This document shows, in pieces, positions 8,845-17,321 of a stretch of DNA of 47,478 bases. The stretch spans positions 1 to 47,478 of the forward strand of contig JAISHQ010000103.1 in assembly GCA_031262465.1 (NCBI GenBank), in the 5' to 3' direction. The notes under the pieces are model-generated. The model was not told where the DNA came from and did not search any database. It saw nothing but the letters and a program-made list of their open reading frames with translations. Source of the DNA: Rikenellaceae bacterium. GTDB lineage: Bacteria; Bacteroidota; Bacteroidia; Bacteroidales; Rikenellaceae. Each line of letters begins with the position of its first letter. Position 1 is the first letter of the stretch. The position numbers were made by a program, and so were the translations under genes.

Positions 8845-9420
8845 TAAATATCGCCTTGTTTTTCGCGCATAGTCGGCATAATCCGTCCCGAAAACGGTGC
8901 GCATATAGTGCTCTTCCTGCCTGATTTGCAGGTGAAAAACCGTCACGGCCACAAGTGTCAGCCCGATCAAAACCAGGTTCGGAAAGGCTATGGCCGTACC
9001 TATATATAGCAGGTCGAACCCCACAAAGGCCGGGTTGCGGCTGATGCGGTAAATGCCCCGGGTGACCAGCTCGGTTTTTTGCGAAGCGTCGATTCCTGCG
9101 CGCCAATTCTCCTGCATGGCCGCTACGGCCAGCCCGAAGCAAACCGCCCCGGCAAAAGCCACTACCACGCCCGTCCACCCGAACCACGCCGGAGCCTCGG
9201 CACAGCCCCAATCGGCGAGGATGCTCGCATATTGCGCCACGGGCATCGACCACGAAACCGCTAACAACACCGCCTCGACCCGGCGGGTCTTGCGCTCTTT
9301 TTGCCCCTTGCCCAGCCGGTCAGCACGAATCCCGCGCCGCCTCAGCGCAAACTGCCGCTGAAAATAGATCGCGTAAAACAGCGTAACTGCAAGCAGGGAA
9401 ATGAGTTGAATTGTGTTCAA
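8833..9420 (-). CDS. Isoprenylcysteine carboxyl methyltransferase (ICMT/PEMT)-like membrane methyltransferase
   Basis: The 195-residue integral membrane protein has about five hydrophobic segments. The C-terminal half holds the ICMT/PEMT core: GIYRISRNPAFVGFDLLYIG, then EEHYMRTVFGTDYADYARKTRRY, which binds S-adenosylmethionine. Bacterial members methylate small molecules or lipids; the substrate here is unknown. The likely start is a TTG at 9420 placed immediately after, and in frame with, the TAA of the RhuM-Fic gene. There is no internal ATG early enough to keep the first helix. The C-terminal GNS and stop are contributed by repeat copy D. It is the last gene of the plsY operon. Confidence 0.8.
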   Translation of the reverse strand: MNTIQLISLLAVTLFYAIYFQRQFALRRRGIRADRLGKGQKERKTRRVEAVLLAVSWSMPVAQYASILADWGCAEAPAWFGWTGVVVAFAGAVCFGLAVAAMQENWRAGIDASQKTELVTRGIYRISRNPAFVGFDLLYIGTAIAFPNLVLIGLTLVAVTVFHLQIRQEEHYMRTVFGTDYADYARKTRRYLGNS

Positions 9421-10389
9421 TTAATTGTTCTTATTGATTAGATTGACAATCACCTTGACCATCACATCTTTCTCTTCGGTACGGCTTTCGGCGATCATCA
9501 ACGTGAGGGCAACTAACGTGTTGTTTTCCATCCGTTTGCTTCCGTCCGAACGATAAAGGATGCCGGTTTTCTCCATGAACCACAGGAATAAAAAAGCGGC
9601 GATGCGCTTGTTGCCGTCGCTAAACGAATGGTTTTTCGTGACCAAATAGAGCAACATGGCCGCCTTTTCCTCGATGCTCGGATAGAGGTCTGCACCGCCG
9701 AAAGTTTGGTAAATCGTGGCAATCGAGCTTTGGAAAGAGTGATCCTTTTCGTTGCCAAACATTCCGCCACTGCCAAACTTTTGACGCAGAACATCAATGG
9801 CTTGCATGGCATTTTCATAAGTAGCCTGAAAAGGCGAGCCGACAGTTGTATTTTCCACCGTCAGTTGCTGATAGTCGTACCTGTCCAGCGTGTCCAAAGC
9901 ATACGTATAGTCGGTAATGACCCGCAACAGGCCGGTCGCTTCGTCGGCATCCAACTCTTTCCGTTGAATCACATTCGAGAGCAACTGAACCGTTTGCCGT
10001 AAATCTTCATATTGTTGTGCCTTGATCTTGTCGTGCACGGCATAGCCCTTAATCAGGTACTCTTTGAGCACCTTATTGGCCCAGATGCGGAATTGGGTGC
10101 CCCGATGCGATTTAACCCGGTAACCGACAGAGATGATGACATCAAGCGTGTAAAACCTGACGGGTTTGTCCGAATTTGCAATGTGCAAATATTGCACATT
10201 GCTTTTTTCTTCCAGTTCTCCCTCCTTGAATATGTTGTTGATATGCTTGGTTATAACGGAACGTTCGCGCGCAAACAATTCAATCATTTGGGCTTGCGTC
10301 AGCCACACCGTGTCGTTTTCCAGCCTCACATCCAGATCGGTCGTGCCGTCGGGTGCTTGGTAGATGATGATTTCTCCTTTTCCTTGCAT
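9421..10389 (-). CDS. RhuM-family protein fused to a Fic/Doc domain
   Basis: The 322-residue protein has an N-terminal RhuM domain (about 1-120; LTQAQMIELFARERSVITKH, then the YRVKSHRGTQFRIWANKVL block). A C-terminal Fic/Doc domain carries the active-site loop HSFSDGNKR (254-262), which matches HxFx(D/E)(G/A)N(K/G)R. The fold can transfer AMP or phosphate to proteins. The Asp-Gly-Asn-Lys version is intermediate between AMPylating Fic and the Doc kinase, so chemistry is uncertain. No separate antitoxin gene is next to it; SRTEE near the C-terminus is a weak candidate for an inhibitory (S/T)xxxE helix. It lies 12 bp after plsY and is probably co-transcribed. Confidence 0.87.
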   Translation of the reverse strand: MQGKGEIIIYQAPDGTTDLDVRLENDTVWLTQAQMIELFARERSVITKHINNIFKEGELEEKSNVQYLHIANSDKPVRFYTLDVIISVGYRVKSHRGTQFRIWANKVLKEYLIKGYAVHDKIKAQQYEDLRQTVQLLSNVIQRKELDADEATGLLRVITDYTYALDTLDRYDYQQLTVENTTVGSPFQATYENAMQAIDVLRQKFGSGGMFGNEKDHSFQSSIATIYQTFGGADLYPSIEEKAAMLLYLVTKNHSFSDGNKRIAAFLFLWFMEKTGILYRSDGSKRMENNTLVALTLMIAESRTEEKDVMVKVIVNLINKNN

Positions 10390-10401
10390 GATAAGTTCGG
10401 G

Positions 10402-11064
10402 TTATTCCCCTTGATTTTGTCCCCGGCGGCGGGGGCGGTAGGGGCGTTTTTTGAAGATATAGGTTTTGGATTCGGTGCCGCTGAGCAGGCGTTTGGTATT
10501 TTTCCGGTGGGTGAAAAGCAACAGCACCGCCACCGCAACACCGAACCAAATCAACACCCGGGAGCGTTCGCCGAAGACAAAATAGGTATAAATCGGGAAC
10601 ATTACCCCGGCGATCATCGAGCCGAGCGAGACATAATGGGTAAAGAGCAAAACGACCAAAAAAGTCGCCAGGCAGAGCAAAACGGCCGGTGGATAGACCC
10701 CCAACACGGCTCCGGCCAGCGTGGCCACCCCTTTGCCGCCCCGAAACCCGGCAAACAGCGGAAAGATATGCCCCAAGACCGCCGCCCCGACCAGCACGAT
10801 TTTCATCACAAACATCGACTCACTGCCTAACATATAGCCCGAATAATAGGCCAATTGTACCGCCACAAAGCCTTTGGCCATGTCGATGGCAAAGACAGGC
10901 AGAGCCGCGCGCTTCCCCAACACACGGAGCATATTGGTGGCTCCGGCGTTTTTACTGCCGTACTGGCGAATATCAATCCCATAATATTTCCGGCTGATCC
11001 ACACCGCGCTCGGGATGGAGCCTAACAAATAAGCGATGAAGATAAGGAGTGCATTTAATAACAT
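10402..11064 (-). CDS. plsY: Acyl-phosphate:glycerol-3-phosphate acyltransferase
   Basis: The 220-residue polytopic protein carries the three PlsY motifs: GSIPSAVWISR at the N-terminus, GSKNAGATNMLRVLG, and FAGFRGGKGVAT in the middle. PlsY moves the acyl group from acyl-phosphate to glycerol-3-phosphate, the first step of phospholipid synthesis, at the inner membrane. The C-terminus has an extra basic tail (KKRPYRPRRRG). It is the first gene of a minus-strand operon with RhuM-Fic and the ICMT-like methyltransferase, and divergent from the YitT-family gene. Confidence 0.95.
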   Translation of the reverse strand: MLLNALLIFIAYLLGSIPSAVWISRKYYGIDIRQYGSKNAGATNMLRVLGKRAALPVFAIDMAKGFVAVQLAYYSGYMLGSESMFVMKIVLVGAAVLGHIFPLFAGFRGGKGVATLAGAVLGVYPPAVLLCLATFLVVLLFTHYVSLGSMIAGVMFPIYTYFVFGERSRVLIWFGVAVAVLLLFTHRKNTKRLLSGTESKTYIFKKRPYRPRRRGQNQGE

Positions 11065-11158
11065 ACAATTTTCAATTTTTAGGACATAGCGAATACAAAG
11101 TTAATCTATTATGGGAAGATTTTGTGGCTTTGTGCTTTTTAAAACAAACAAAATGCTA

Positions 11159-11166
11159 TATATTTG
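11159..11166 (+). promoter_or_regulatory. -7 box of the YitT-family gene
   Basis: TATATTTG fits TAnnTTTG, 19 nt before the ATG. A T-rich run at 11136-11140 takes the place of the upstream TTTG at about the right distance. Confidence 0.6.
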
Positions 11167-11184
11167 CATAAAATTTAACACGCT

Positions 11185-12105
11185 ATGTTCGATCATATTT
11201 TGTTTCCCTACAAACGTTTCTCCTTGCGGTGGTTCCGATCGTGGGCTTACATCCTTTTGGGATCCCTTTCGATCTCGGCAGGTTTCGTTCTGTTTATCAA
11301 CCCGTACCGCATCGTACCGGGCGGGATTTACGGGACGGGGATCGTCCTGCATTACCTGTTTCCGAACATTCAGGTGGGGACTTTCGGGCTGATCCTCGAC
11401 ATCCCGCTCCTGCTGATCGCCTTTTGGGTGTTCGGGGCGAAATTCGGATCAAGAACCATTGTCTCCGCCCTGCTCACCCCGCTGATGATGAACGCGCTGA
11501 CATTTTGTGTCGGAGAAGACCCGGCCACGATGCTCCACGGAAGCATCAACCTGAGCAACGATATCCTGTTGTCCTGCATCTTCGGGGGGATGCTTATCGG
11601 CCTCGGCATGGGGCTTATCATACGCACCCACGCCACTTCGGGCGGGACGGACATCATCGCGATGATCGTGCATAAATTTACGAGGGTGCCCGTCCCGCGC
11701 GCCCTGCTGATCGTCGATTCCTGCGTGGTTCTGTTGGGGCTGTTTGTGCTCCGCGACTGGCGCATCCCGCTCTATTCGCTCATCACCATCTATGTTTCGA
11801 CCAAGATGGTCGACTATGTGCTCGACGGAGCCGGGTCGAACAAACTCCTGTTTATCATCTCTGAAAAACACGAACTGATCCGGGGGCTTATCATCGAAAA
11901 ATTGGATCGTGGAGGCACCTATATCCATTCGACCGGGATGTATTCGATGCAGGACAAGGATATGATCTTCGTGGTGCTCGACCGGAGCGAACTGCCCATC
12001 GTGCAGGATTACATCCGCCAAATCGACCCGCGCGCCTTTATGGTGGTTATGGATGCCCACGAAATTTATGGCGAAGGGTTTAAACCTTTGATTGAAAAGG
12101 AGTAG
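11185..12105 (+). CDS. YitT-family membrane protein (DUF161 + DUF2179)
   Basis: The 306-residue protein has five or six transmembrane helices in residues 20-210, including the typical INPYRIVPGGIYGTGIVLH and ATSGGTDIIAMIVHK segments. A soluble C-terminal DUF2179 domain follows (LIIEKLDRGGTYIHSTGMYS, then MIFVVLDRSELPIVQDYI), resembling a PII-like ferredoxin fold. Function is unknown in the family, though a transport role has been suggested. It stands alone between plsY and the MBL-fold gene. Confidence 0.9.
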   Translation: MFDHILFPYKRFSLRWFRSWAYILLGSLSISAGFVLFINPYRIVPGGIYGTGIVLHYLFPNIQVGTFGLILDIPLLLIAFWVFGAKFGSRTIVSALLTPLMMNALTFCVGEDPATMLHGSINLSNDILLSCIFGGMLIGLGMGLIIRTHATSGGTDIIAMIVHKFTRVPVPRALLIVDSCVVLLGLFVLRDWRIPLYSLITIYVSTKMVDYVLDGAGSNKLLFIISEKHELIRGLIIEKLDRGGTYIHSTGMYSMQDKDMIFVVLDRSELPIVQDYIRQIDPRAFMVVMDAHEIYGEGFKPLIEKE

Positions 12106-12177
12106 TTCAGGTTGGATAAACGGAAGAAAAATCGTACCTTGTTCCCCAATTAACAACAACCCAATTCCTTTGCAACC

Positions 12178-13017
12178 ATGAAAAAATCGCTTTTTATCCT
12201 ATTTTCCGCCAGCTTGTTTCTTACCTCTTGCTCCGGGAGCAACAACGCCCAGATCGGCGAGGTGGTCTTTGAAAACGACCAACTGCGGATCACCCAATTG
12301 GAAGAAAATGCTTGGGTCGGCGAAACGTCCGACAACACAACGATTTACATCGTCGAGGGCGACGACCGCGCGGCATTGATCGACACGGGTACCAGCATCG
12401 ACGGCCTCGATGAAATTGTGACCGGGATCACCGACAAGCCGTTGGATGTCATCCTGACCCACCTGCACAGCGACCACGCGGGGAATATCCGCTATTTCGA
12501 CGAGATTTATTTCCACCCGGCCGACACCGTACTGGGTCTGCGGGGCTACACGGGCAAGGTGAATTATGTGGCCGAAGGCGATGTCTTTGATTTGGGCGGT
12601 ACCCAATTGGAGGTGCTCCACGCCCCGGCACATACGCCTGGCGAGATTTGTCTGCTCGATCGTGCGGCGGGTATCTGCTATTCGGGCGACGCGGTCGGGT
12701 CGAACGACGTGTGGTTGCAACTTCAGCCCTCCGCGCCGATCGCCACCTACATCGCCACGTGCGATAAAATCTTGGCCGAGATGGACAAGGGGATCGACAA
12801 AATTTACTGCGGGCACTATGTTTACATCGACGGCGGGGTGTTGCACCGCGATTATGTGGAGACCATGCGCGAATTGGCCCTCTCGCTGGAGGACGGTTCG
12901 GGCATCCCGCAAGCCGTACCTTACGACAACGCCGCCTACCGGAACACGGCGTGGAAACCGTTGGTTCTCTCGAAGAATGGGGTGAATATTGTGTTTTATC
13001 CGGAATATTTAAAGTAG
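12178..13017 (+). CDS. MBL-fold metallo-hydrolase lipoprotein
   Basis: The N-terminus MKKSLFILFSASLFLTSC is a lipoprotein signal with Cys18 as the lipidated residue. The mature part has the metallo-beta-lactamase HxHxDH site, HLHSDH (95-100), then HTPGE, CYSGDAVG and CGHYVY, giving the full set of metal ligands. The closest functional classes are glyoxalase II-like or lactonase-like hydrolases; nothing fixes the substrate. It is followed at 4 bp by the beta-barrel gene and could be co-transcribed with it. Confidence 0.87.
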   Translation: MKKSLFILFSASLFLTSCSGSNNAQIGEVVFENDQLRITQLEENAWVGETSDNTTIYIVEGDDRAALIDTGTSIDGLDEIVTGITDKPLDVILTHLHSDHAGNIRYFDEIYFHPADTVLGLRGYTGKVNYVAEGDVFDLGGTQLEVLHAPAHTPGEICLLDRAAGICYSGDAVGSNDVWLQLQPSAPIATYIATCDKILAEMDKGIDKIYCGHYVYIDGGVLHRDYVETMRELALSLEDGSGIPQAVPYDNAAYRNTAWKPLVLSKNGVNIVFYPEYLK

Positions 13018-13021
13018 GATA

Positions 13022-13582
13022 ATGATGAAAAGAGCAATTCAGGCCGTTTTGATTGTGGCTATGGTTTTTGTAACCACAAGTGCGAGTGCCCAGGTTGGCA
13101 TTAAGTTGGGTGTTGTGGGTACTCAGAGCGAAGTTACAAAAAGATCAACCTATATAAACCAACATGGACTTGGATATGCAACTCACTATAACATTGTATC
13201 TGGGTCTAAAGAAGTGTCGATCGAGCAAATCGGCCTACTCGCGGGTATCAATTATGACGCCGCGCTGTCCGGAGGCCTTTCGATTCGTTTGGGTATTAAT
13301 TATCTCTACTTGAATGGTGAGACAGGTAATGAAAGAGTGGAGGATCATACGCTTGCTTTTCCTCTTGATTTGAAGTATGCTTTTGATTTAGGCAACGAGA
13401 GGAGCTTCTATGTTTTGGCAGGACCGAGATATAATGTGAGTCTTGCGGCTCAGAACTTCGACCTGCAACTCGGATTGGGTGCGGGAATAAAGTTAGGTAT
13501 CTTATCACTCGAAGCGGGTTATGATATTGGTCTGAATCAGAATCGGAATCAACTCGCCTTGAGTTTGGGCTATCATTTCTAA
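13022..13582 (+). CDS. Outer-membrane beta-barrel protein (porin family)
   Basis: The 186-residue protein has a signal peptide (cleavage after SASA) and alternating hydrophobic strands ending in a C-terminal aromatic residue (ALSLGYHF), the usual signal for outer-membrane barrel insertion. LDLKYAFDL, FYVLAGPRY and LGLGAGIKLG are typical strands; eight are predicted by eye. Its base composition is clearly more AT-rich than its neighbours, so it may have a different history. It follows the MBL-fold gene at 4 bp, and a + strand terminator lies inside the convergent gene. Confidence 0.82.
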   Translation: MMKRAIQAVLIVAMVFVTTSASAQVGIKLGVVGTQSEVTKRSTYINQHGLGYATHYNIVSGSKEVSIEQIGLLAGINYDAALSGGLSIRLGINYLYLNGETGNERVEDHTLAFPLDLKYAFDLGNERSFYVLAGPRYNVSLAAQNFDLQLGLGAGIKLGILSLEAGYDIGLNQNRNQLALSLGYHF

Positions 13583-13597
13583 GAACCCTTTTCAGGT

Positions 13598-14305
13598 TTA
13601 CCGCCCAATCCCAAAGATAGCCGGACGTTTGTTGATGTCCGGTTTTTCTTTTTTCCATTCGGCCACGCGCCGGGTGCGGATCAGCTGATCGGGCTGAAGG
13701 ATGTCGACGGCCACCGTCAGGCGGGTTTCTGCGCCGAGGCAGACTATCAGGTCGTCAAAGAGTTTGGTGTTTCGATAGGGGGCTTCGATGAAAAATTGGG
13801 ACTGGTTCTCCCGCAGGGCGCGCTCCTCATAGAGGCGGATGGCGCGGTTGCGCTCGGGTTGTTTGATGGGCAGATAACCGTTGAAGGCAAACGATTGTCC
13901 GTTAAGCCCCGAGGCCATGACGGCCAACAGGATCGACGAAGGGCCGACCAACGGCACAATCTCGACCCCGTGGCGGTGAGCCAGCGCGACCAAATCGGCT
14001 CCCGGATCGGCCACCGCCGGAACGCCGGCTTCGGAGATGATCCCCGCGCTTTGGCCCTGCAAAACGGGGCGCAACAGGGCCTCGATCGCCTCGGGGGGCG
14101 TATGCTCGTTGAGTTCTTCCAAGCGCAGGTCGTCGATCGGCCTTTCGACCCCTGCCCGGCGAAGAAAACGGCGCGCCGAACGGAGGTTTTCGACCACGAA
14201 ATAATCGAGGCTCCGGATCGTCTGTTGGTTCCCCAGCGGGGTGACATCGGATGGCTCCGTCTCGCCGATCGGGGTCGGAATCAGGTATATTTTGCCGGGG
14301 TTCAT
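13598..14305 (-). CDS. RsmI-type SAM-dependent methyltransferase (tetrapyrrole methylase fold)
   Basis: The 235-residue protein begins KIYLIPTPIGE, the first strand and loop of the fold shared by RsmI and tetrapyrrole methylases. It has GIISEAGVPAVADPGADLV and VPLVGPSSILLAVMASGL, which are the SAM-binding and substrate segments. The classic RsmI 'AEDTR' motif reads VVENLRSARRF, so this is the divergent Bacteroidota paralogue rather than certain 16S C1402 ribose methylase. I chose MNPGKIY as the start; an in-frame start exists 12 codons upstream. It is divergent from moxR. Confidence 0.83.
   Translation of the reverse strand: MNPGKIYLIPTPIGETEPSDVTPLGNQQTIRSLDYFVVENLRSARRFLRRAGVERPIDDLRLEELNEHTPPEAIEALLRPVLQGQSAGIISEAGVPAVADPGADLVALAHRHGVEIVPLVGPSSILLAVMASGLNGQSFAFNGYLPIKQPERNRAIRLYEERALRENQSQFFIEAPYRNTKLFDDLIVCLGAETRLTVAVDILQPDQLIRTRRVAEWKKEKPDINKRPAIFGIGR
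13621..13652 (+). terminator. Intrinsic terminator of the beta-barrel gene
   Basis: CCGGAC (13621-13626) and GTCCGG (13637-13642) form a stem followed by TTTTTCTTTTTT. It is embedded in the last codons of the convergent methyltransferase gene. Confidence 0.75.
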
Positions 14306-14360
14306 GGCACGAAGATACAAAGTCTGGCGAAAGCGTGACAAAAAATTACAAAAATTATAA

Positions 14361-14368
14361 TAATTTTG
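14361..14368 (+). promoter_or_regulatory. Likely -7 box of the bat operon
   Basis: TAATTTTG matches TAnnTTTG, 48 nt before the moxR start. A minus-strand near match (TATCTTCG) 40 bp to the left may serve the methyltransferase gene, giving divergent promoters. Confidence 0.5.
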
Positions 14369-14416
14369 TACGCTTTACGTTGCGTTAAAGAAACCGAACG
14401 TCCAAAAAAAATAAAT

Positions 14417-15415
14417 ATGAGCGAAACAGTCAATATCCAACAACTGAACGAGCGGATCGAGCGCGAGAGCAGTTTTGTCGACCTGCTGAATCTGGAGATG
14501 AGCAAGGTCATCGTCGGGCAACGCCACCTGATCGACAGCCTGTTGATCGGCCTGCTTTCTAACGGACACGTCCTGCTCGAAGGGGTTCCGGGGTTGGCCA
14601 AAACCCTCGCCATCACGACGCTGGCCCAAGCGGTCGATGCCAAATTCAGCCGCATCCAGTTTACGCCCGACCTCTTGCCCGCCGACTTGATTGGTACGGA
14701 GATTTACAGCCAAAAGAGAGAGGAATTTTCGGTCAAAAAGGGGCCGATCTTCGCCAACTTCGTGCTGGCCGACGAAATCAACCGCTCTCCGGCCAAGGTG
14801 CAAAGTGCCCTGCTCGAAGCGATGCAGGAGCGGCAGGTGACCATCGGCGACCAAACCTATCCCCTGCCTCAGCCCTTTTTGGTGCTGGCCACCCAAAACC
14901 CGCTGGAACAGGAGGGCACCTACCCCCTGCCCGAAGCGCAGGTCGACCGTTTCCTGATTAAGGCCAAGATTACCTATCCGAAAAAGGAGGAGGAGATGGC
15001 GATTGTCCGCATGAACATGATGGGCAGTTCGTTCCCCCAGGCCAACAAGGTGATCTCGCCCGAGAGCATTTTGCGGGCACGGAGCGTGGTCGAGGAGGTC
15101 TATATGGACGAAAAAATTCAAAAATACATCATCGACATCATCTTCGCCACCCGTCAGCCCGCCGATTACCAGTTAGAAAATCTGGCCGGTATGATTAGCT
15201 ATGGCGGCTCGCCCCGGGCAAGCATCAGCTTGGCCAAGGCGGCGCGGAGCTATGCTTTCATCAAACGCCGGGGCTATGTGATTCCGGAAGATGTGCGGGC
15301 GGTGAGCTACGACGTGTTGCGCCACCGAATCGGGCTGACCTACGAGGCCGAGGCCGACAACGTGACCAGCGAGGACATCATCACCGAAATCCTGAACAAC
15401 GTCGAAGTGCCTTAA
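14417..15415 (+). CDS. moxR: MoxR-family AAA ATPase (bat operon)
   Basis: The 332-residue AAA+ protein has a Walker A in GVPGLAKT (about 56-63), a Walker B in VLADEINRSP and the sensor region ATQNPLEQEGTYPLPEAQVDRF, which is the MoxR signature. MoxR ATPases act as chaperones for the vWA-domain proteins encoded beside them. It is first in the operon, 11 bp before the DUF58 gene. I chose MSETVN as the start because an upstream frame extension covers promoter sequence. Confidence 0.93.
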   Translation: MSETVNIQQLNERIERESSFVDLLNLEMSKVIVGQRHLIDSLLIGLLSNGHVLLEGVPGLAKTLAITTLAQAVDAKFSRIQFTPDLLPADLIGTEIYSQKREEFSVKKGPIFANFVLADEINRSPAKVQSALLEAMQERQVTIGDQTYPLPQPFLVLATQNPLEQEGTYPLPEAQVDRFLIKAKITYPKKEEEMAIVRMNMMGSSFPQANKVISPESILRARSVVEEVYMDEKIQKYIIDIIFATRQPADYQLENLAGMISYGGSPRASISLAKAARSYAFIKRRGYVIPEDVRAVSYDVLRHRIGLTYEAEADNVTSEDIITEILNNVEVP

Positions 15416-15426
15416 TCGCTTTTTCC

Positions 15427-16308
15427 ATGTCAGACAGCGCGGAAATCATCAAACAAGTTCGCAAGATCGAGATCAAAACCCGAGGGTTGAGCAACGAGAT
15501 CTTCGCGGGGAAATACCACAGTGCCTTCAAGGGGCGCGGTATGGCCTTTAGCGAGGTGCGCGAATACCGCATCGGCGACGACATTCGCGACATCGACTGG
15601 AATGTGACCGCCCGCACCGGTGCGGCGCACATCAAAACGTATGAGGAAGAGCGCGAATTGACCCTGATGCTGTTGGTCGACGTGAGCGGCTCGCGCCTGT
15701 TCGGCACCACCGACAAGCTGAAAAAAAACATGATGACCGAGATCGCCGCCGTGTTGGCCTTTTCGGCCGCCTCGAACAACGACAAGATCGGCTGTATCTT
15801 TTTCAGCGACCGGATCGAAAAATACATCCCGCCCAAAAAGGGGCGCAAACACGTGCTGACGATCATCCACGAACTGATCGACTTCGTGCCCCAAAGCACG
15901 GGCACCGACCTGTCGCAGGCCTTTCGCTTTTTGACCAACATCACCAAAAAACACGTCACAGCCTTTGTACTCTCCGATTTCATGGACACCGAGGCCGGTG
16001 CGGCGCGTTTCGATGAGGCGATCAAAATTGCCTCGGGCAAGCACGATTTGGTAGGGATTCGGGTCTATGACCCCCGCGAGACGACCCTGCCCGACGTGGG
16101 GATCATTGAGATGAAAGATGCCGAAACGGGGCGAAAAATTTGGTTCGACTCCTCCTCGGCTCGGGCGCGCGAGGCTTATAACCGGCGGTGGCAGGCCGAT
16201 TCACAGGTCATCGACAAAACCCTCAACCGCCGCCGGATCGACCACGTGTCGGTGGCCACGGACGGCGACTATGTTCAATCGTTAATCCAACTTTTTGCCC
16301 AACGATGA
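15427..16308 (+). CDS. DUF58 protein with vWA-like domain (bat operon)
   Basis: The 293-residue protein has the DUF58 core GRGMAFSEVREYRIGDDIRDIDW, followed by a von Willebrand A-like domain with the metal-ion site DVSGS (LLVDVSGSRLF). It is a cytoplasmic partner of the MoxR ATPase. The TGA stop overlaps the ATG of the next gene in an ATGA arrangement, which implies coupled translation. Confidence 0.93.
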   Translation: MSDSAEIIKQVRKIEIKTRGLSNEIFAGKYHSAFKGRGMAFSEVREYRIGDDIRDIDWNVTARTGAAHIKTYEEERELTLMLLVDVSGSRLFGTTDKLKKNMMTEIAAVLAFSAASNNDKIGCIFFSDRIEKYIPPKKGRKHVLTIIHELIDFVPQSTGTDLSQAFRFLTNITKKHVTAFVLSDFMDTEAGAARFDEAIKIASGKHDLVGIRVYDPRETTLPDVGIIEMKDAETGRKIWFDSSSARAREAYNRRWQADSQVIDKTLNRRRIDHVSVATDGDYVQSLIQLFAQR

Positions 16309-17321
16309 ACAAACGGCTGACATATATCTTATTGGCACTCCTTTTCGGGAGCGCGTTCGGGGGAGCAGCTCAGAGCGGCGGCTCGGTCGACGTGCCGACG
16401 GTTCGCGCCCGGGTCAGCGCCGATTCGCTCTGGATCGGCGACCAATTTACGCTGGAGGTCGAAGTGGACAAAGACCTGACGCAGGTGATCGACTTCCCCG
16501 TCTTCATCCGCGAGGAGGGCAAACCGGGTCTGATCGGCGACAAGGTGGAGGTGCTGGCCGAATTGCCGGTCGACACGCTCGAGAGGCAGGATCGGCGGGT
16601 CACCATCCGCAAACGCTATGTGTTGACCGCCTTCGATGCGGGAATGTACAACCTCGGGCTATTCCCGGCCCTGTTTTTGGACAAAAATATCGTCGATACG
16701 CTCCATTCGCCCGATTCGCTCCGCTTCCTCGTGCAGACTTTCCCGATCGACACGGCGACCATGACGATCCACGACATCAAGCCGCCGCTTCCCGCGCCCG
16801 TTTTGCCGCAGGAGTGGTTGGGCTGGACGATGCTCCTGTTTTGGGGCGGGCAACTGCTTTTTGTGGCACTGTGGCTCTTGCACCGCTGGAACAAGAGGCG
16901 GAAACCGACAGCCAAACGGAGCAAACGCCCCACCGAGCCTGCCCACGTGACGGCCATCCGCGAACTCGAAAAACTGCAAAGCGAAAAATTGTGGCAGAAC
17001 CAACGCCATAAACTCTACTATACCCGCCTGACCGACATCGTGCGCGAATACATCGAAGGGCGTTATGGGGTGGGTGCTCGGGAGATGACCTCGGACGAAA
17101 TCATTCAGGCACTGAACGAGTTGCATATCCCGGCGCGGTCGCACCAGCAGATTCAACGCCTGCTCTCGACGGCGGACTATGTCAAATTTGCCAAATACGT
17201 GCCCGACGTTCAGGACAACGAAATGTCGTGGAACGATGCCTATTATTTTGTGGAGGAGACCAAGTGGATCGCCGCCGACCCGCTGGCCGAACCCGAAGAC
17301 AGAAAGGAGGGAGGGGTATGA
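16305..17321 (+). CDS. DUF4381-like membrane protein (bat operon)
   Basis: The 338-residue protein has a signal peptide (cleaved near GGAAQS), an extracytoplasmic beta-rich domain (about 25-165), one transmembrane helix (WTMLLFWGGQLLFVALWLLH) and a cytoplasmic helical tail (about 200-330) with YYTRLTDIVREYIEGRYG and the DxxxYVKFAKY-type element. This is the layout of the membrane protein found between the DUF58 and batA genes in other Bacteroidota. Start and stop codons overlap both neighbours by 4 nt (ATGA). Confidence 0.82.
   Translation: MNKRLTYILLALLFGSAFGGAAQSGGSVDVPTVRARVSADSLWIGDQFTLEVEVDKDLTQVIDFPVFIREEGKPGLIGDKVEVLAELPVDTLERQDRRVTIRKRYVLTAFDAGMYNLGLFPALFLDKNIVDTLHSPDSLRFLVQTFPIDTATMTIHDIKPPLPAPVLPQEWLGWTMLLFWGGQLLFVALWLLHRWNKRRKPTAKRSKRPTEPAHVTAIRELEKLQSEKLWQNQRHKLYYTRLTDIVREYIEGRYGVGAREMTSDEIIQALNELHIPARSHQQIQRLLSTADYVKFAKYVPDVQDNEMSWNDAYYFVEETKWIAADPLAEPEDRKEGGV

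Noticed and set aside
9421..10389. Toxin-antitoxin pair with Fic/Doc toxin
   Set aside because: No separate small antitoxin gene adjoins it. The neighbours are plsY and a methyltransferase, so a two-gene module is not supported.
16188..16304. Longer start for the DUF4381-like protein inside the DUF58 gene
   Set aside because: It would destroy the signal peptide that begins at 16305 and overlaps the DUF58 coding region in another frame.
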